In this document: piece by piece, positions 16,414-24,981 of the stretch
Numbering within the stretch: the stretch's first letter is position 1
Layout: every line of letters starts with the position of its first letter
NCBI GenBank assembly: GCA_039025395.1
Contig: JBCCOK010000009.1
Span: 42,046 to 106,045 of the forward strand
Source of the DNA: Hoeflea_A sp039025395
Lineage (GTDB): Bacteria > Pseudomonadota > Alphaproteobacteria > Rhizobiales > Rhizobiaceae
Direction: 5' to 3'
Length of the DNA: 64,000 nt
Program-made: the position numbers and the translations under genes
Notes under the pieces: model-generated
Seen by the model: only the letters and a program-made list of their open reading frames with translations
What the model was told of the DNA's origin: nothing
Databases searched by the model: none

Positions 16414-18897
16414 CTATTCCGGCAGGCCCAATTCAACAAAACGCTCAACGACGTAGGCGCGCACAAGCGGTTTCAGGCCGGTCAGCATTGTTGACATCTT
16501 CGACGCTGTAAAACCGGGCCGCCTGAGCAAGATCTGCTTCACGGCCTCCTGCGCTTCCGCGATACGGTCGTCGCGGCTGAGAGCCAGTGCCAAAATCATG
16601 TTGCCAACGATCTGGCCGTGGCCGGCATCGGTTGCCTGGCGGGCCAGGGCTTCAGCCTTCTGCACCTGTCCCAGAAGCAGCAATGCGCTCGCCTTGACGA
16701 CCAGTTTGAACGCCAGCCCCTGGTCGAAGGGGTCTATTGTCAACGAGATATCGATCGGCGGGACCGCCTCCGCGGGCCTACCAGCCCATGCAAGCGCCAT
16801 TCCAAGGCTCCAATAGGCACCGCTGCAATAGGGATTGAGCGAAATCGAGGTTTCTGCTTCCTGTATCGCGATTGCGGTACGGCCGGCGAATAGATATGCG
16901 CGTGACAATGATTCATGTGCGAAGCTGCTGTCAGGGTCCAGCGTCACCGCGTCACGCGCATGCTTTACCGACAGTGCATAGAGATCGGTCTCCGAGTCGC
17001 CCCATTCAAAAAAATTCGAGCGCAGGGCGATCTGCGCCAGAAGTGCATGTGGATAGGAAAAATTAGGGATCTTCCGGATTGCCTCCTCGCACAACGCAAT
17101 TGCAGCGGCATCATCTTCTTCGCTGTACTGGAAAAAATGCCAGCGTGCCCGCATGAACATATCCCAACCATCCAGCTCGTCGCTGGCCTTGCGCATGGCA
17201 CGCGCGCGCTCGCTCACGGCAATCTGGGTGTCGACGCGGGATGCAACTGAAAATGAAATCTTGTCTTCGACAGCTATCACCTTGTCCGTTTCGGTATTTA
17301 GCCTATACCGGTCCGACCAGACTTCTTCTCCGGACGCAGTCTGGACCAGTCTCATGGTGATTTGGCTTTCCTTGTCGCGTTCCCGAGCCGATCCAAACAA
17401 GACATAATGGGCATTCAGGTCTTTGCCCGCTTTCTGCGGATCGCTGTCCTTGTTGCGGTAGGCGGACGTGGACGGGCCGCCGATCGTGGAGATCCAGTCA
17501 ATCCGCGAGAGTTCGGTCACTAGCCGGTCACGCAGACTTTCCGGATCATAGCCGGTGTCGCCCGCGCCCGAGAGCGGCAGTACAGCGAGAGACCGCTTTG
17601 GCGGGCGCGGCAGATTGCCACTCAGTTGGTCAGAATTGTCTGCACCTGCAAGCCTATCGCCGGAAGCGGTCACAGCGCCGTTGCGGGCAAGTTCATCAAG
17701 CCCGAACTCGGGACCGTGTTTCGGCCAGTCGAATTCGTGCAATGCCAGATAATCCTTCAGATTATTGGCGGCGTATAGGAACGCCATAGCACGCTTTACA
17801 TCCTCGCGACGCTGATGGGTTATCGCAAGCCCTGCCCCCAGACGGGCAAGGAGATACTGGCTGTCAAGAAAAGACAGCCGGTTGGGTTCGTGCTTGTCGA
17901 TCCACTTTGTCGGCTGCTCCCGAAAGTCGAGCACCAATTGAAGAATTCCGATGTCGCCGCCCGTCAGACCGGCATCGTTACGCCCCGTCCGGTTTCGCCG
18001 CAGATTGCGCAACAGCGTTGTCCAATTTGCTGGCTTGATTATGTCGCGTGAGGTCAGCAGATAATCGAGCTCGAAAATCGCATGATCGTAGAGCAAAAAG
18101 CCGTCATCGCGATAAAAATCCAGGTCAATCAGAAAATAGTTCGGATTGCCCTCGAATTGTTTGGTAACAAGGACATTCTTGCCGTGAAGGTCGCCATGCT
18201 GGTTGCCGCGTACAGCGCGAAGCCGCGCGGTTGTAGGCAACGTAATGTTTCGCTTCGCGAACGCCAGCGGGTTGGGGTACCAGTTGCCATCATAGGTGAA
18301 TGTCGGCGTCTCCGGCGGCAATTTGCATTTGGTTTCCAGAAATGCGTGGATACGCCCGCCACGGTCAGCATCGATGCGATAATCAAGCCAGCTATCGATC
18401 AGATCCTGCGGCATCCGCATTTCCGGATCGAGGCTGTATTTCGCGTTCCACTGTTCAAGCAGATCTTCCGACAGGCGGACTGCCGTTTCAAGTTGCGGTC
18501 CGTAAGAACATGCCGACCAAGCCGCGGCATATTCGAGACCGCGCGCCGCGATGGTCGTCAGTGCGGCGACTTCGTTATCCTGCTGTACTGCACAGACCAG
18601 CTTGGGCAGATATTGGGCGGCATACTCCGGCGCCATCTCAATGGCATGTTGATGGCGCTCATACTCCATATCTTCGTTGACCTTTGCTCCGACCGCCCGA
18701 TCGAGCTTTAGAATAGCCTGGCCGGTGAACAGGTCGCTCGTCACGTCGGCAACAAGAACACAGGCGCCCGATTTGCCTTCGCTGATGGCACGATGGATGT
18801 AAATATGGCTGTCTTTTCCAAGCTCAGCCAACAGCCGCTCCTCCAGCTCAGCGTATTCCTGCGGCCATGGAATTGTTGTCTTGTTTTCTACTTCCAT
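16414..18897 (-). CDS. kinase-like phosphotransferase fused to FlgO/TolB-like and TPR domains
   Basis: An 827-residue cytosolic multidomain protein. Residues about 30-290 look like a protein-kinase/aminoglycoside-phosphotransferase fold: a glycine-containing loop SEGKSGACVLVADV (39-52), a candidate ATP lysine in AILKLD (K64), the catalytic loop HGDLHGKN (234-241) and a metal-binding aspartate in FLIDLD (256-260). Residues about 445-560 (RSLAVLPLSG..., HYVLFGSARERD, ASGEEVWSDRYR) match the FlgO/TolB-N-like domain common in TPR signalling proteins, and about 575-827 form TPR-like helices. No membrane segment is seen. The kinase part may belong to the ternary-complex-associated domain 9 group described in bacterial conflict systems; that assignment is from memory and unproven. 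It is divergent from a cyclase-like protein with the same C-terminal modules. Confidence 0.75.
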   Translation of the reverse strand: MEVENKTTIPWPQEYAELEERLLAELGKDSHIYIHRAISEGKSGACVLVADVTSDLFTGQAILKLDRAVGAKVNEDMEYERHQHAIEMAPEYAAQYLPKLVCAVQQDNEVAALTTIAARGLEYAAAWSACSYGPQLETAVRLSEDLLEQWNAKYSLDPEMRMPQDLIDSWLDYRIDADRGGRIHAFLETKCKLPPETPTFTYDGNWYPNPLAFAKRNITLPTTARLRAVRGNQHGDLHGKNVLVTKQFEGNPNYFLIDLDFYRDDGFLLYDHAIFELDYLLTSRDIIKPANWTTLLRNLRRNRTGRNDAGLTGGDIGILQLVLDFREQPTKWIDKHEPNRLSFLDSQYLLARLGAGLAITHQRREDVKRAMAFLYAANNLKDYLALHEFDWPKHGPEFGLDELARNGAVTASGDRLAGADNSDQLSGNLPRPPKRSLAVLPLSGAGDTGYDPESLRDRLVTELSRIDWISTIGGPSTSAYRNKDSDPQKAGKDLNAHYVLFGSARERDKESQITMRLVQTASGEEVWSDRYRLNTETDKVIAVEDKISFSVASRVDTQIAVSERARAMRKASDELDGWDMFMRARWHFFQYSEEDDAAAIALCEEAIRKIPNFSYPHALLAQIALRSNFFEWGDSETDLYALSVKHARDAVTLDPDSSFAHESLSRAYLFAGRTAIAIQEAETSISLNPYCSGAYWSLGMALAWAGRPAEAVPPIDISLTIDPFDQGLAFKLVVKASALLLLGQVQKAEALARQATDAGHGQIVGNMILALALSRDDRIAEAQEAVKQILLRRPGFTASKMSTMLTGLKPLVRAYVVERFVELGLPE

Positions 18898-19091
18898 TCG
18901 GTTTGCCGCGATTCCTTTGAAGCGGTCAGGACCGGATTTTCCGCTCCAGCTGTTGGGCTATTCATTACTGCCCCCTAAATAGACGTAATAAGTATCTCTG
19001 GGGAGAAAAAGTGGACCTTTTTTATGATTTTCAATGAACGTCAAGTTCATCCATTCACCGGATTGTGTCTTGTGGTAATTTGAATACAAGT
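18898..19091. promoter_or_regulatory. divergent intergenic region between the two FlgO-TPR genes
   Basis: This short AT-rich gap must carry the promoters of both divergent genes. A leftward frame of about 70 codons with rather protein-like composition overlaps it and the start of the rightward gene, but it begins with GTG and has no clear ribosome site, so it is not called. Confidence 0.35.
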
Positions 19092-21014
19092 ATGTCGGAA
19101 AGACATCGCAGCCGCAAAAGAATTCATATGAGTCGCCATCGTGCCCTTTTATCAGCAATTGTCGTTGGTTATTCACGCCTCATCCGCGTTGAACCGGCGT
19201 TAACGAAGGCTACTCTCGACGACATCAATACGGAACTCATCCGGCCGAACCTGCTCAAATATGGTGGGCGCGTGATCGAGAGGGTGGATGCACGGACCGT
19301 TATCGAGTTTGGCGACCCGCAACAGGCCGTCATCTATGCGATCGCAGTTCAGTTGGCGATGCGATCTTACAACAGCGAAATACGGGAAGACCGCCGCATC
19401 GCCTATCGAATCGGCATTGTCGTTCTAAAACCGTCGGCAACGCCGGCCGAGACCGACGATGCCGAGCGCAACGCTTCTGCACTGTCCGAATTACGTGAGG
19501 CCGGCTGTGTAACCGTTTCGGCGGGAATATACGACGAGCTTAGCGATGAAACGGAATTAACCTTCGCCCCTATCGAACGACCACGGATGCTGGTTGTGCC
19601 CGAGAGCTCAAGACCGTACGAGGTCAAACTCGATGCCCAGGCTGGAGCGCTGCTGGCTACCCGCGATAAACCGCGAAAGCTCAGCAAACGGTCGATGGCA
19701 CTCGGTGCAGTGGCAGCCATGCTCGTCATTCTGGTCGCCGGAAGCGCAATCTATGTTACGCGGCCCGACCAGCCATCTGGCCGGGCTGTCGTGGAAACGG
19801 CACCTGCAAAGCCGTCGATTGCAGTCCTGCCCTTTGAGAACCTCTCGAACACCACCGAAGGCGCGATGTTTTCTCACGGCATAACCGCATCGATCATCTC
19901 CGCCCTCGCGCAAGTCCCTCAGCTTTTTGTCATCTCGAGTAGCTCGGCATTTTCGTTTGCGGAACGGTTCGGCGGCACGCGTGAAATTGGTGCAGAATTC
20001 GGCGTACAATACGTTCTCGTTGGTTCAGTTCAGTCTCGAAACAACAACATTCGGGTCATTGCAGAACTTTCGGATGCACGCACCGGTCAAACACTCTGGA
20101 CAGAGCGCTTCGACCGGAATCAGGACGATGTTTTCGCAGTCCAGGATGAAATCACCTTGAATGTCCTTGTATCGCTTCAGGTTGCGCTGACGGAGGGCCG
20201 AAGGGCCATTGTCAGGGGCCTGGGCACGACAAACGTCGCCGCCTATCTGGGTCTACTCAAGGCCGAGTCTGAATTTCGCAAGTATACGCGCGCTTCTATG
20301 GAGGAAACGCGTCGTTTGCTTGCCGAGGTTCGCGAACAGGATCCTCGCTACTATCATGCGCTGCTGCTGGAAGCGCGGACCCATACCTATGATGCGCAAT
20401 GGGGCTACAGCGACGACGCCGAAGACTCGCTGCAGACAGCCGCCGAACTGCTCCAGGAAGCGGCGCTCCTCGACGGGGACATGAGCGATGCGGACCGTGC
20501 CGAAGTGCAGATCGCTCAAGCCTATCTGGACCAGATGACCGGAGACTATAGCGGGGCACTGTCAAACGCCGACGCCGCCGCCGAAGCCAGTCCCAACAAT
20601 TCGGACATATTGGCGCTTTCGGGATGGGTCAATTCTTTCAATCGCAGATACGACCGTTCGATTACATTGCTTTCAAACGCAATCGAGCTCAATCCGATCT
20701 ATCCGAGTTGGTACGCCAATTTTCTGGCCCGGGACTACACATTCAAGGGCGAATATGAAGATGCCATAAAATGGGCGCGGACCGGGGTCGGCCGTGCCGA
20801 AAACGACCGCAGGCGTGCCTGGGCACTGGCCAATCTGATCTTTGCGCTTTCTGAAGCGGGCGAAGCCGAAGAGGCCAAGAGCACGGCGGATCGCGCCCTT
20901 ACGCTATGGCCCGGTATGCGTGTGTCCAATCTCGGGCGAGCCCAGCCGTTCCAATTCGAGGAAGACTGGCAAAGGTTTGCCAGCGCGATGCGCGACAACG
21001 GAATTCCCGAATGA
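19092..21014 (+). CDS. degenerate adenylate cyclase-like protein with TM, FlgO/TolB-like and TPR domains
   Basis: A protein of about 640 residues. Residues about 15-180 resemble a class III nucleotide cyclase homology domain (SAIVVGYSRL, then YGGRVIERVDARTVIEF and EDRRIAYRIGIV), but the two metal-binding aspartates are absent: Ile replaces the first (about 23) and Ala the second (in VDARTV). A transmembrane helix lies at about 202-222. A FlgO/TolB-like domain follows (PSIAVLPFENLS... to RTGQTLWTERFDR), then TPR repeats to the end. This architecture is abundant in Rhizobiales. Starts at GTG 19065, ATG 19092 and ATG 19128 are all possible and none has a strong ribosome site; 19092 is a compromise. 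Confidence 0.8.
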   Translation: MSERHRSRKRIHMSRHRALLSAIVVGYSRLIRVEPALTKATLDDINTELIRPNLLKYGGRVIERVDARTVIEFGDPQQAVIYAIAVQLAMRSYNSEIREDRRIAYRIGIVVLKPSATPAETDDAERNASALSELREAGCVTVSAGIYDELSDETELTFAPIERPRMLVVPESSRPYEVKLDAQAGALLATRDKPRKLSKRSMALGAVAAMLVILVAGSAIYVTRPDQPSGRAVVETAPAKPSIAVLPFENLSNTTEGAMFSHGITASIISALAQVPQLFVISSSSAFSFAERFGGTREIGAEFGVQYVLVGSVQSRNNNIRVIAELSDARTGQTLWTERFDRNQDDVFAVQDEITLNVLVSLQVALTEGRRAIVRGLGTTNVAAYLGLLKAESEFRKYTRASMEETRRLLAEVREQDPRYYHALLLEARTHTYDAQWGYSDDAEDSLQTAAELLQEAALLDGDMSDADRAEVQIAQAYLDQMTGDYSGALSNADAAAEASPNNSDILALSGWVNSFNRRYDRSITLLSNAIELNPIYPSWYANFLARDYTFKGEYEDAIKWARTGVGRAENDRRRAWALANLIFALSEAGEAEEAKSTADRALTLWPGMRVSNLGRAQPFQFEEDWQRFASAMRDNGIPE

Positions 21015-21106
21015 TCTCATAACGAACAAGGCTGTCCCATCAATCCAGAGCAATTGGGAGCGAATCCGGTTCCCGTTTTGCAGTTCATCGCCTACACTAT
21101 TTGGGA

Positions 21107-21352
21107 ATGGAACGCGGAACGTTCAGAATCGAGAAGATCTACGTACCGGTCAAGCGCATGAAAACGCTTGATGCGTCGACCGTAGAAGAAATCGCACAGA
21201 GCATGCTGGATGTTGGCCAACGTACTCCGATCCTGATCCGACCCGATGGTGATCGGTATGTGCTCGTTGAGGGGCTGCACCGTCTCGAGGCCTGCAAGGC
21301 ACTCGGCGAAGAGACCATCGAGGGAATGGTGGTGCAGACGCGGCGGCGCTGA
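21107..21352 (+). CDS. small ParB/Srx-like domain protein
   Basis: An 81-residue protein that is essentially one ParB N-terminal (ParB/sulfiredoxin) fold: RIEKIYVPVKRM, then IAQSMLDVGQRTPILIRPDGDRYVLVEGLHRLEACKALG. In ParB proteins the GxxR-type motif binds CTP; here it reads EGLHRLEAC. There is no helix-turn-helix or dimer domain, so it is not a chromosome-partition ParB. Such free-standing domains can act as nucleotide-binding modules or adaptors. It lies about 90 bases after the cyclase-like gene on the same strand. Confidence 0.75.
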   Translation: MERGTFRIEKIYVPVKRMKTLDASTVEEIAQSMLDVGQRTPILIRPDGDRYVLVEGLHRLEACKALGEETIEGMVVQTRRR

Positions 21353-21374
21353 ACCCATGCGGAACAACGATTGA

Positions 21375-22226
21375 TCAATCGCCGTTTGCGGATCCTTTCT
21401 CATGCGCGGCAAATGCGTCGCTGAAGTCCGGATGCCAGCGCGACAGGGCGGGACGATTATCTGTGATGTCGCCCACCGCCCATTCGATCCGTTTTCGGTC
21501 GCGCGCCGCCGATACATCATTGTCGGGACACAGAATGTAGAAATCGCCCTCGATCATTCGGCTCAGAAAATGGTCGACCGTCTGTTCACTTGTCCAGGCT
21601 GAGTCGGGCTTTGTTGGCATGAAGCGTTGCACCATGCCGGTATAGGTGAAGCCCGGGACGAAAAGATGCGCGGATATCGGAGCCTCCGCTTCGCGCAATT
21701 CATGGGCAAGCGCTTCTGTCAGCACTTTCACGCCTGCCTTCGAGACGTTGTATCCGGGATTGCCCGGCGGTGTCGTAATCCCCTGTTTCGATCCAGTATT
21801 GACAACAACGGCCGGACGGGCGGCATCGATCATGCGCGGTAAGAAAGCATGAATACCATTCAGTACGCCGAAAAAGTTGACTGCGATGAGGCGGTGCCAG
21901 TTTTCGATCTGATCCCAGCTGGACGTCGGCGCGGAAATGCCGGCGTTGTTCATCAGAACCGCCACTTCTCCGGCATCAAACGCCGCGTCGGCAAGCGCTG
22001 CCACAGCTTTCGGTTCGGTAACATCCGCCGGAACGGCCATCACCGTCCGGCCCTCCGCAAACGATCTGATTTCCGCTTCGGCGGCATCGAGTGCATCACC
22101 CGGCATATCAGCCAGCACGACACCGAGGCCTGCCTTGACAAATTCCGACGCCGCCACTCTTCCGACGCCGCTTGCCGCGCCGGTCACGACGGCCAATCCG
22201 CCTCGTTCCAAAGCTTGTCGATACAT
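21375..22226 (-). CDS. short-chain dehydrogenase/reductase
   Basis: A 283-residue classical SDR. The cofactor loop TGAASGVG lies near residue 16, NNAG at about 92, a catalytic Ser in NTGSKQG, and the YxxxK pair in YNVSK. It probably oxidises an alcohol or reduces a ketone with NAD(P)H; the acidic residue after beta 2 (LADMPGD) suggests NAD(H). The ATG at 22226 has a GGGAGGTGAGGTG ribosome region immediately before it. The convergent ParB-like gene ends 22 bases away. Confidence 0.9.
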   Translation of the reverse strand: MYRQALERGGLAVVTGAASGVGRVAASEFVKAGLGVVLADMPGDALDAAEAEIRSFAEGRTVMAVPADVTEPKAVAALADAAFDAGEVAVLMNNAGISAPTSSWDQIENWHRLIAVNFFGVLNGIHAFLPRMIDAARPAVVVNTGSKQGITTPPGNPGYNVSKAGVKVLTEALAHELREAEAPISAHLFVPGFTYTGMVQRFMPTKPDSAWTSEQTVDHFLSRMIEGDFYILCPDNDVSAARDRKRIEWAVGDITDNRPALSRWHPDFSDAFAAHEKGSANGD

Positions 22227-22614
22227 CACCTCACCTCCCTTGAACCAAACTCAGTGCCCTGTGCGCTGAAGAGCCAGCGCGTTTCTCGCACGGAAACATC
22301 CACAGGTAAATTTGTCCATGGCGCTTTAATCCCTCGCGGTTTTGCAAAAGAGGAAAATGGCGTGTCTGCCCGTTGCGACGCTTGGAAGACCGCGTACCTG
22401 CTCACCGCGAAAACCACAGCCGCGTTCCGATTATCTACTCCAGAACGCCAGGTCCGTTCCCAGCAAATCATGAAGTTTGTTTTTAGACGTGTGTTTTTGC
22501 TCATTCTACAAGGCTGAATTGTGCAATGGTGGAATTACAGCAAGTGGGCGAGTTTACTCTCTGGCCGTATTGCATGCATCTTAACGATCTCAAACCAAAC
22601 CCTGGGGGCTTCAA
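22227..22614. other. intergenic stretch between divergent genes
   Basis: A 388-base gap between the leftward SDR gene and the rightward DoxX-like gene. Short frames exist but none has a ribosome site or protein-like composition. The DoxX-like start is preceded by a GGGGG tract. No repeat or operator was recognised. Confidence 0.4.
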
Positions 22615-23469
22615 ATGAAGGGATTCTCAGTCGAAAACGAACTGACATGGTACGTCGAGCATCCGCGAACACTCCGCTTTGCCGTTCTTGCTTTGATGAC
22701 CGTGACACTGCTCGTCATGGCCGTTGATTATTTCAGAGGCGCATATGTGTCGCTGCCGCAAGATGCCGTCGCCTTCATGTTCGTTTGGCTTATTGCGGCC
22801 ATAACCACCCTGGCCGTCTTGCCGCAGTTCAGTTTTGTTCTCGGCTTTCTCGTCAGCCTGCTCTGCATGCTGGTCGCATGGCGCATCTCCGCATTGCACG
22901 ATGTTACCGTCGTTTTCTACGTGCTGCTTGTCGCCTTTCTGATCTATCTGCTGATGTTCGCGCGCATCGTATGGCGCAGCATCAACCACGAAGATCCGAA
23001 ACTGAAACTCGACCGGACCGACTGGCATGAAACGCTTATCCGCATCTATATCGGTTTCGACCTCGTTCCGCATTTCACGGAGAAACTATTCGCCGGCCCC
23101 GGACCGCGTGATGCCGATATCAAGTCGTTCACCGAGCTTGGTGTCGTTGATCCGGCCTTTTTCGTAACGCTCGGGGGTTTTTGCGAGTTGGGCATCGCGA
23201 TCGGAATCGGGCTTGGCATTTTGACACGGCTTGCCGCCGTCTGTTCGGCACTTTACTTCCTGATCGCTACAATCCTGGGGCATCATTTCTTTATGGGCTT
23301 CATATGGGTTTCGCCCGGCGGCGGCTGGGAATACCCGCTCCTGATGATTGTATTGCTGATCAGTTTTCAGCTTGACGGCGCGGGACCGTTCTCGGTCGAC
23401 AACGTCATCCTGCGCCGCGTCAAACCGCCCCGTTGGCTGCGCGCGGTTATGGTGCCGACAAGGGACTGA
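22615..23469 (+). CDS. DoxX-like membrane protein
   Basis: A 284-residue inner-membrane protein. The N-terminal half contains four hydrophobic helices (about 22-38, 49-66, 69-88 and 95-115). The C-terminal half matches the DoxX pattern: RIYIGFDLVPHFTEKLFAG, FFVTLGGFCELGIAIGIGLGILTRLAA, then a GHHFF motif and a last helix. DoxX proteins are quinone-linked or structural partners in redox enzymes and oxidative stress protection. It is longer than stand-alone DoxX (about 130-150 residues) because of the N-terminal helices, which I do not recognise. Confidence 0.8.
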   Translation: MKGFSVENELTWYVEHPRTLRFAVLALMTVTLLVMAVDYFRGAYVSLPQDAVAFMFVWLIAAITTLAVLPQFSFVLGFLVSLLCMLVAWRISALHDVTVVFYVLLVAFLIYLLMFARIVWRSINHEDPKLKLDRTDWHETLIRIYIGFDLVPHFTEKLFAGPGPRDADIKSFTELGVVDPAFFVTLGGFCELGIAIGIGLGILTRLAAVCSALYFLIATILGHHFFMGFIWVSPGGGWEYPLLMIVLLISFQLDGAGPFSVDNVILRRVKPPRWLRAVMVPTRD

Positions 23470-23549
23470 GCCAGCGCCCCACAAAGTAGACGGATCCGGC
23501 TTCACCAAGTCAGCCGGGTCTGATCGGGGGTCTTGCATCAATGTCGAAT

Positions 23550-23789
23550 TCAGGCGGCGCCTTCGGTAAGATTCGCCAGTCTCCAGTACTCAGGCGCTTG
23601 CAGGCCGTGGAATTCCAGAAAACCTCTGACAAGCTCGGGATCGAGCTGCGTCAGGTCCGGAGCGCCTAAAGCCAATGGGCTTCCGTCGGTCAGGTTCTGC
23701 GCAATGGCCAATATCCCTTCCCGCAACGGGCCGACTGCCTCGTATGTCGAAGTCATAAACAGGACGAGATCGATCAATGTCATCTCCAT
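23550..23789 (-). CDS. small hypothetical protein, 79 aa
   Basis: A 79-residue mainly helical, acidic protein (MEMTLIDLVLFMTSTYEAVG... LDPELVRGFLEFHGLQAPEYWRLANL). The composition and amphipathic pattern look like a real protein, but I do not recognise a family. The ribosome site is weak. It is convergent with the DoxX-like gene. Confidence 0.5.
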   Translation of the reverse strand: MEMTLIDLVLFMTSTYEAVGPLREGILAIAQNLTDGSPLALGAPDLTQLDPELVRGFLEFHGLQAPEYWRLANLTEGAA

Positions 23790-24046
23790 CTTATCAGGTC
23801 CATTTAAAGGGTTGTGTCCTTGCGGTGCCGGTCGCTGCTGTGTGGGCAGCCGGATGGACTGCTCGTCATCAAAAGTGAGCTCGGAAAAACACCCCCATCT
23901 TTAAAGGGCAAATGACGTCTTTGAAGCCGATCCGCCAATCGAAAGCATATTGTCAACTGATCGTCATTTCCGATAAGAGTGCTTTGATCTTGGAAAACGG
24001 TCGATGAGTCTCTACACCAAATCAGCATTTAGAAGCGCCCTGCCCG

Positions 24047-24970
24047 ATGCCCAACCTGCGCCAACTCGAGTATCTCGTTGCGATCGCCGACACACATAAT
24101 TTCCGTCGTGCTGCCGAACGGACAAACGCCACACAGCCAACGCTGAGCGAGCAACTCAAAGCGCTGGAAACGCGATTGGGCGTCAAACTGGTGGAGCGCA
24201 CCCGATCACAGGTCATGATTACACCGATCGGCAACCAGGTGGTTTCCATAGCCCGGCGGATGCTCGCAGATGCCGAGGAGATCCGAACCCTCGCGGCCAG
24301 CGGGGGAAAAGAGCTTTCGGGCGTTCTTCGGCTTGGCCTGCCCCCGACGGTGGGACCCTACCTGCTTCCGTTAATGATTCCGAAGCTGAGGGAACATTAC
24401 CCCGAACTCAAGCTTTACGTGCGTGAAGAACTGCCAAGCGAGCTTGTGCCGGCTCTTTCGGACGGCCGCCATGATCTCATCCTGTGCCTGATGCCCTCGA
24501 GCGGGACCAATGTCGTGAGCAAGCCGCTGTTCCGCGAACCGTTGAAGGTCGCCGTAGCCACGGGACATCCACTCGCTGCAAGACAGCAGATCAAACGGAG
24601 CGACTTGAGCGGTGAAGATGTTCTGGCGCTCGGTCAGGGGCATCAGTTGCACGACGTGGTGGTGGCGCTGTGCGACGTGTTCGGTGCACAACTCCGCTTT
24701 GATTATGAGGGCACCAGCCTCGATACGTTGCGCGAGATGGTGGCTATGGGCCTCGGCATCACCTTTTTGCCGGGACTTTATGTTGAAGCCGTTGCGGGAC
24801 ATGACAAAAGTATTGCAATACGAGACCTCGCCGACCGCCAGCTTTACCGGACCGTCGGAATGGCATGGCGCCAGTCCAGTGAACGGCAAAACGAATACTC
24901 CGACCTTGCCGAATTGTTGCGCAGTCTCATCACCAAGGCATTTCCCGATTTTGCCGTCGTCTCTGATTAA
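24047..24970 (+). CDS. LysR-type regulator, OxyR-like but lacking the peroxidatic cysteine
   Basis: A 307-residue LysR family activator with an N-terminal winged helix-turn-helix (RQLEYLVAIADTHNFRRAAERTNATQPTLSEQLKALE) and a periplasmic-binding-like effector domain. Similarity to OxyR is strong throughout, including GLPPTVGPYLLPLMIP and GTSLDTLREMVAMGLGITFLP. At the position of the peroxide-sensing Cys199 of E. coli OxyR it has Gln200 (GHQLHD), while the resolving cysteine is kept (Cys209). It therefore cannot form the OxyR disulfide. The sbtA gene starts 11 bases after the stop, implying a common operon and a role in bicarbonate uptake control. Confidence 0.85.
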   Translation: MPNLRQLEYLVAIADTHNFRRAAERTNATQPTLSEQLKALETRLGVKLVERTRSQVMITPIGNQVVSIARRMLADAEEIRTLAASGGKELSGVLRLGLPPTVGPYLLPLMIPKLREHYPELKLYVREELPSELVPALSDGRHDLILCLMPSSGTNVVSKPLFREPLKVAVATGHPLAARQQIKRSDLSGEDVLALGQGHQLHDVVVALCDVFGAQLRFDYEGTSLDTLREMVAMGLGITFLPGLYVEAVAGHDKSIAIRDLADRQLYRTVGMAWRQSSERQNEYSDLAELLRSLITKAFPDFAVVSD

Positions 24971-24981
24971 CGGATATTAGA

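Noticed and set aside
18958..19176. Leftward frame of 72 codons with low-Arg, Tyr-rich composition
   Set aside because: Protein-like composition, but it starts with GTG inside the opposing cyclase-like gene with no ribosome site and no known relative; kept only as a note.
22226..22504. Leftward frame of 92 codons upstream of the SDR
   Set aside because: It ends on the SDR start codon, has no ribosome site and no family character.
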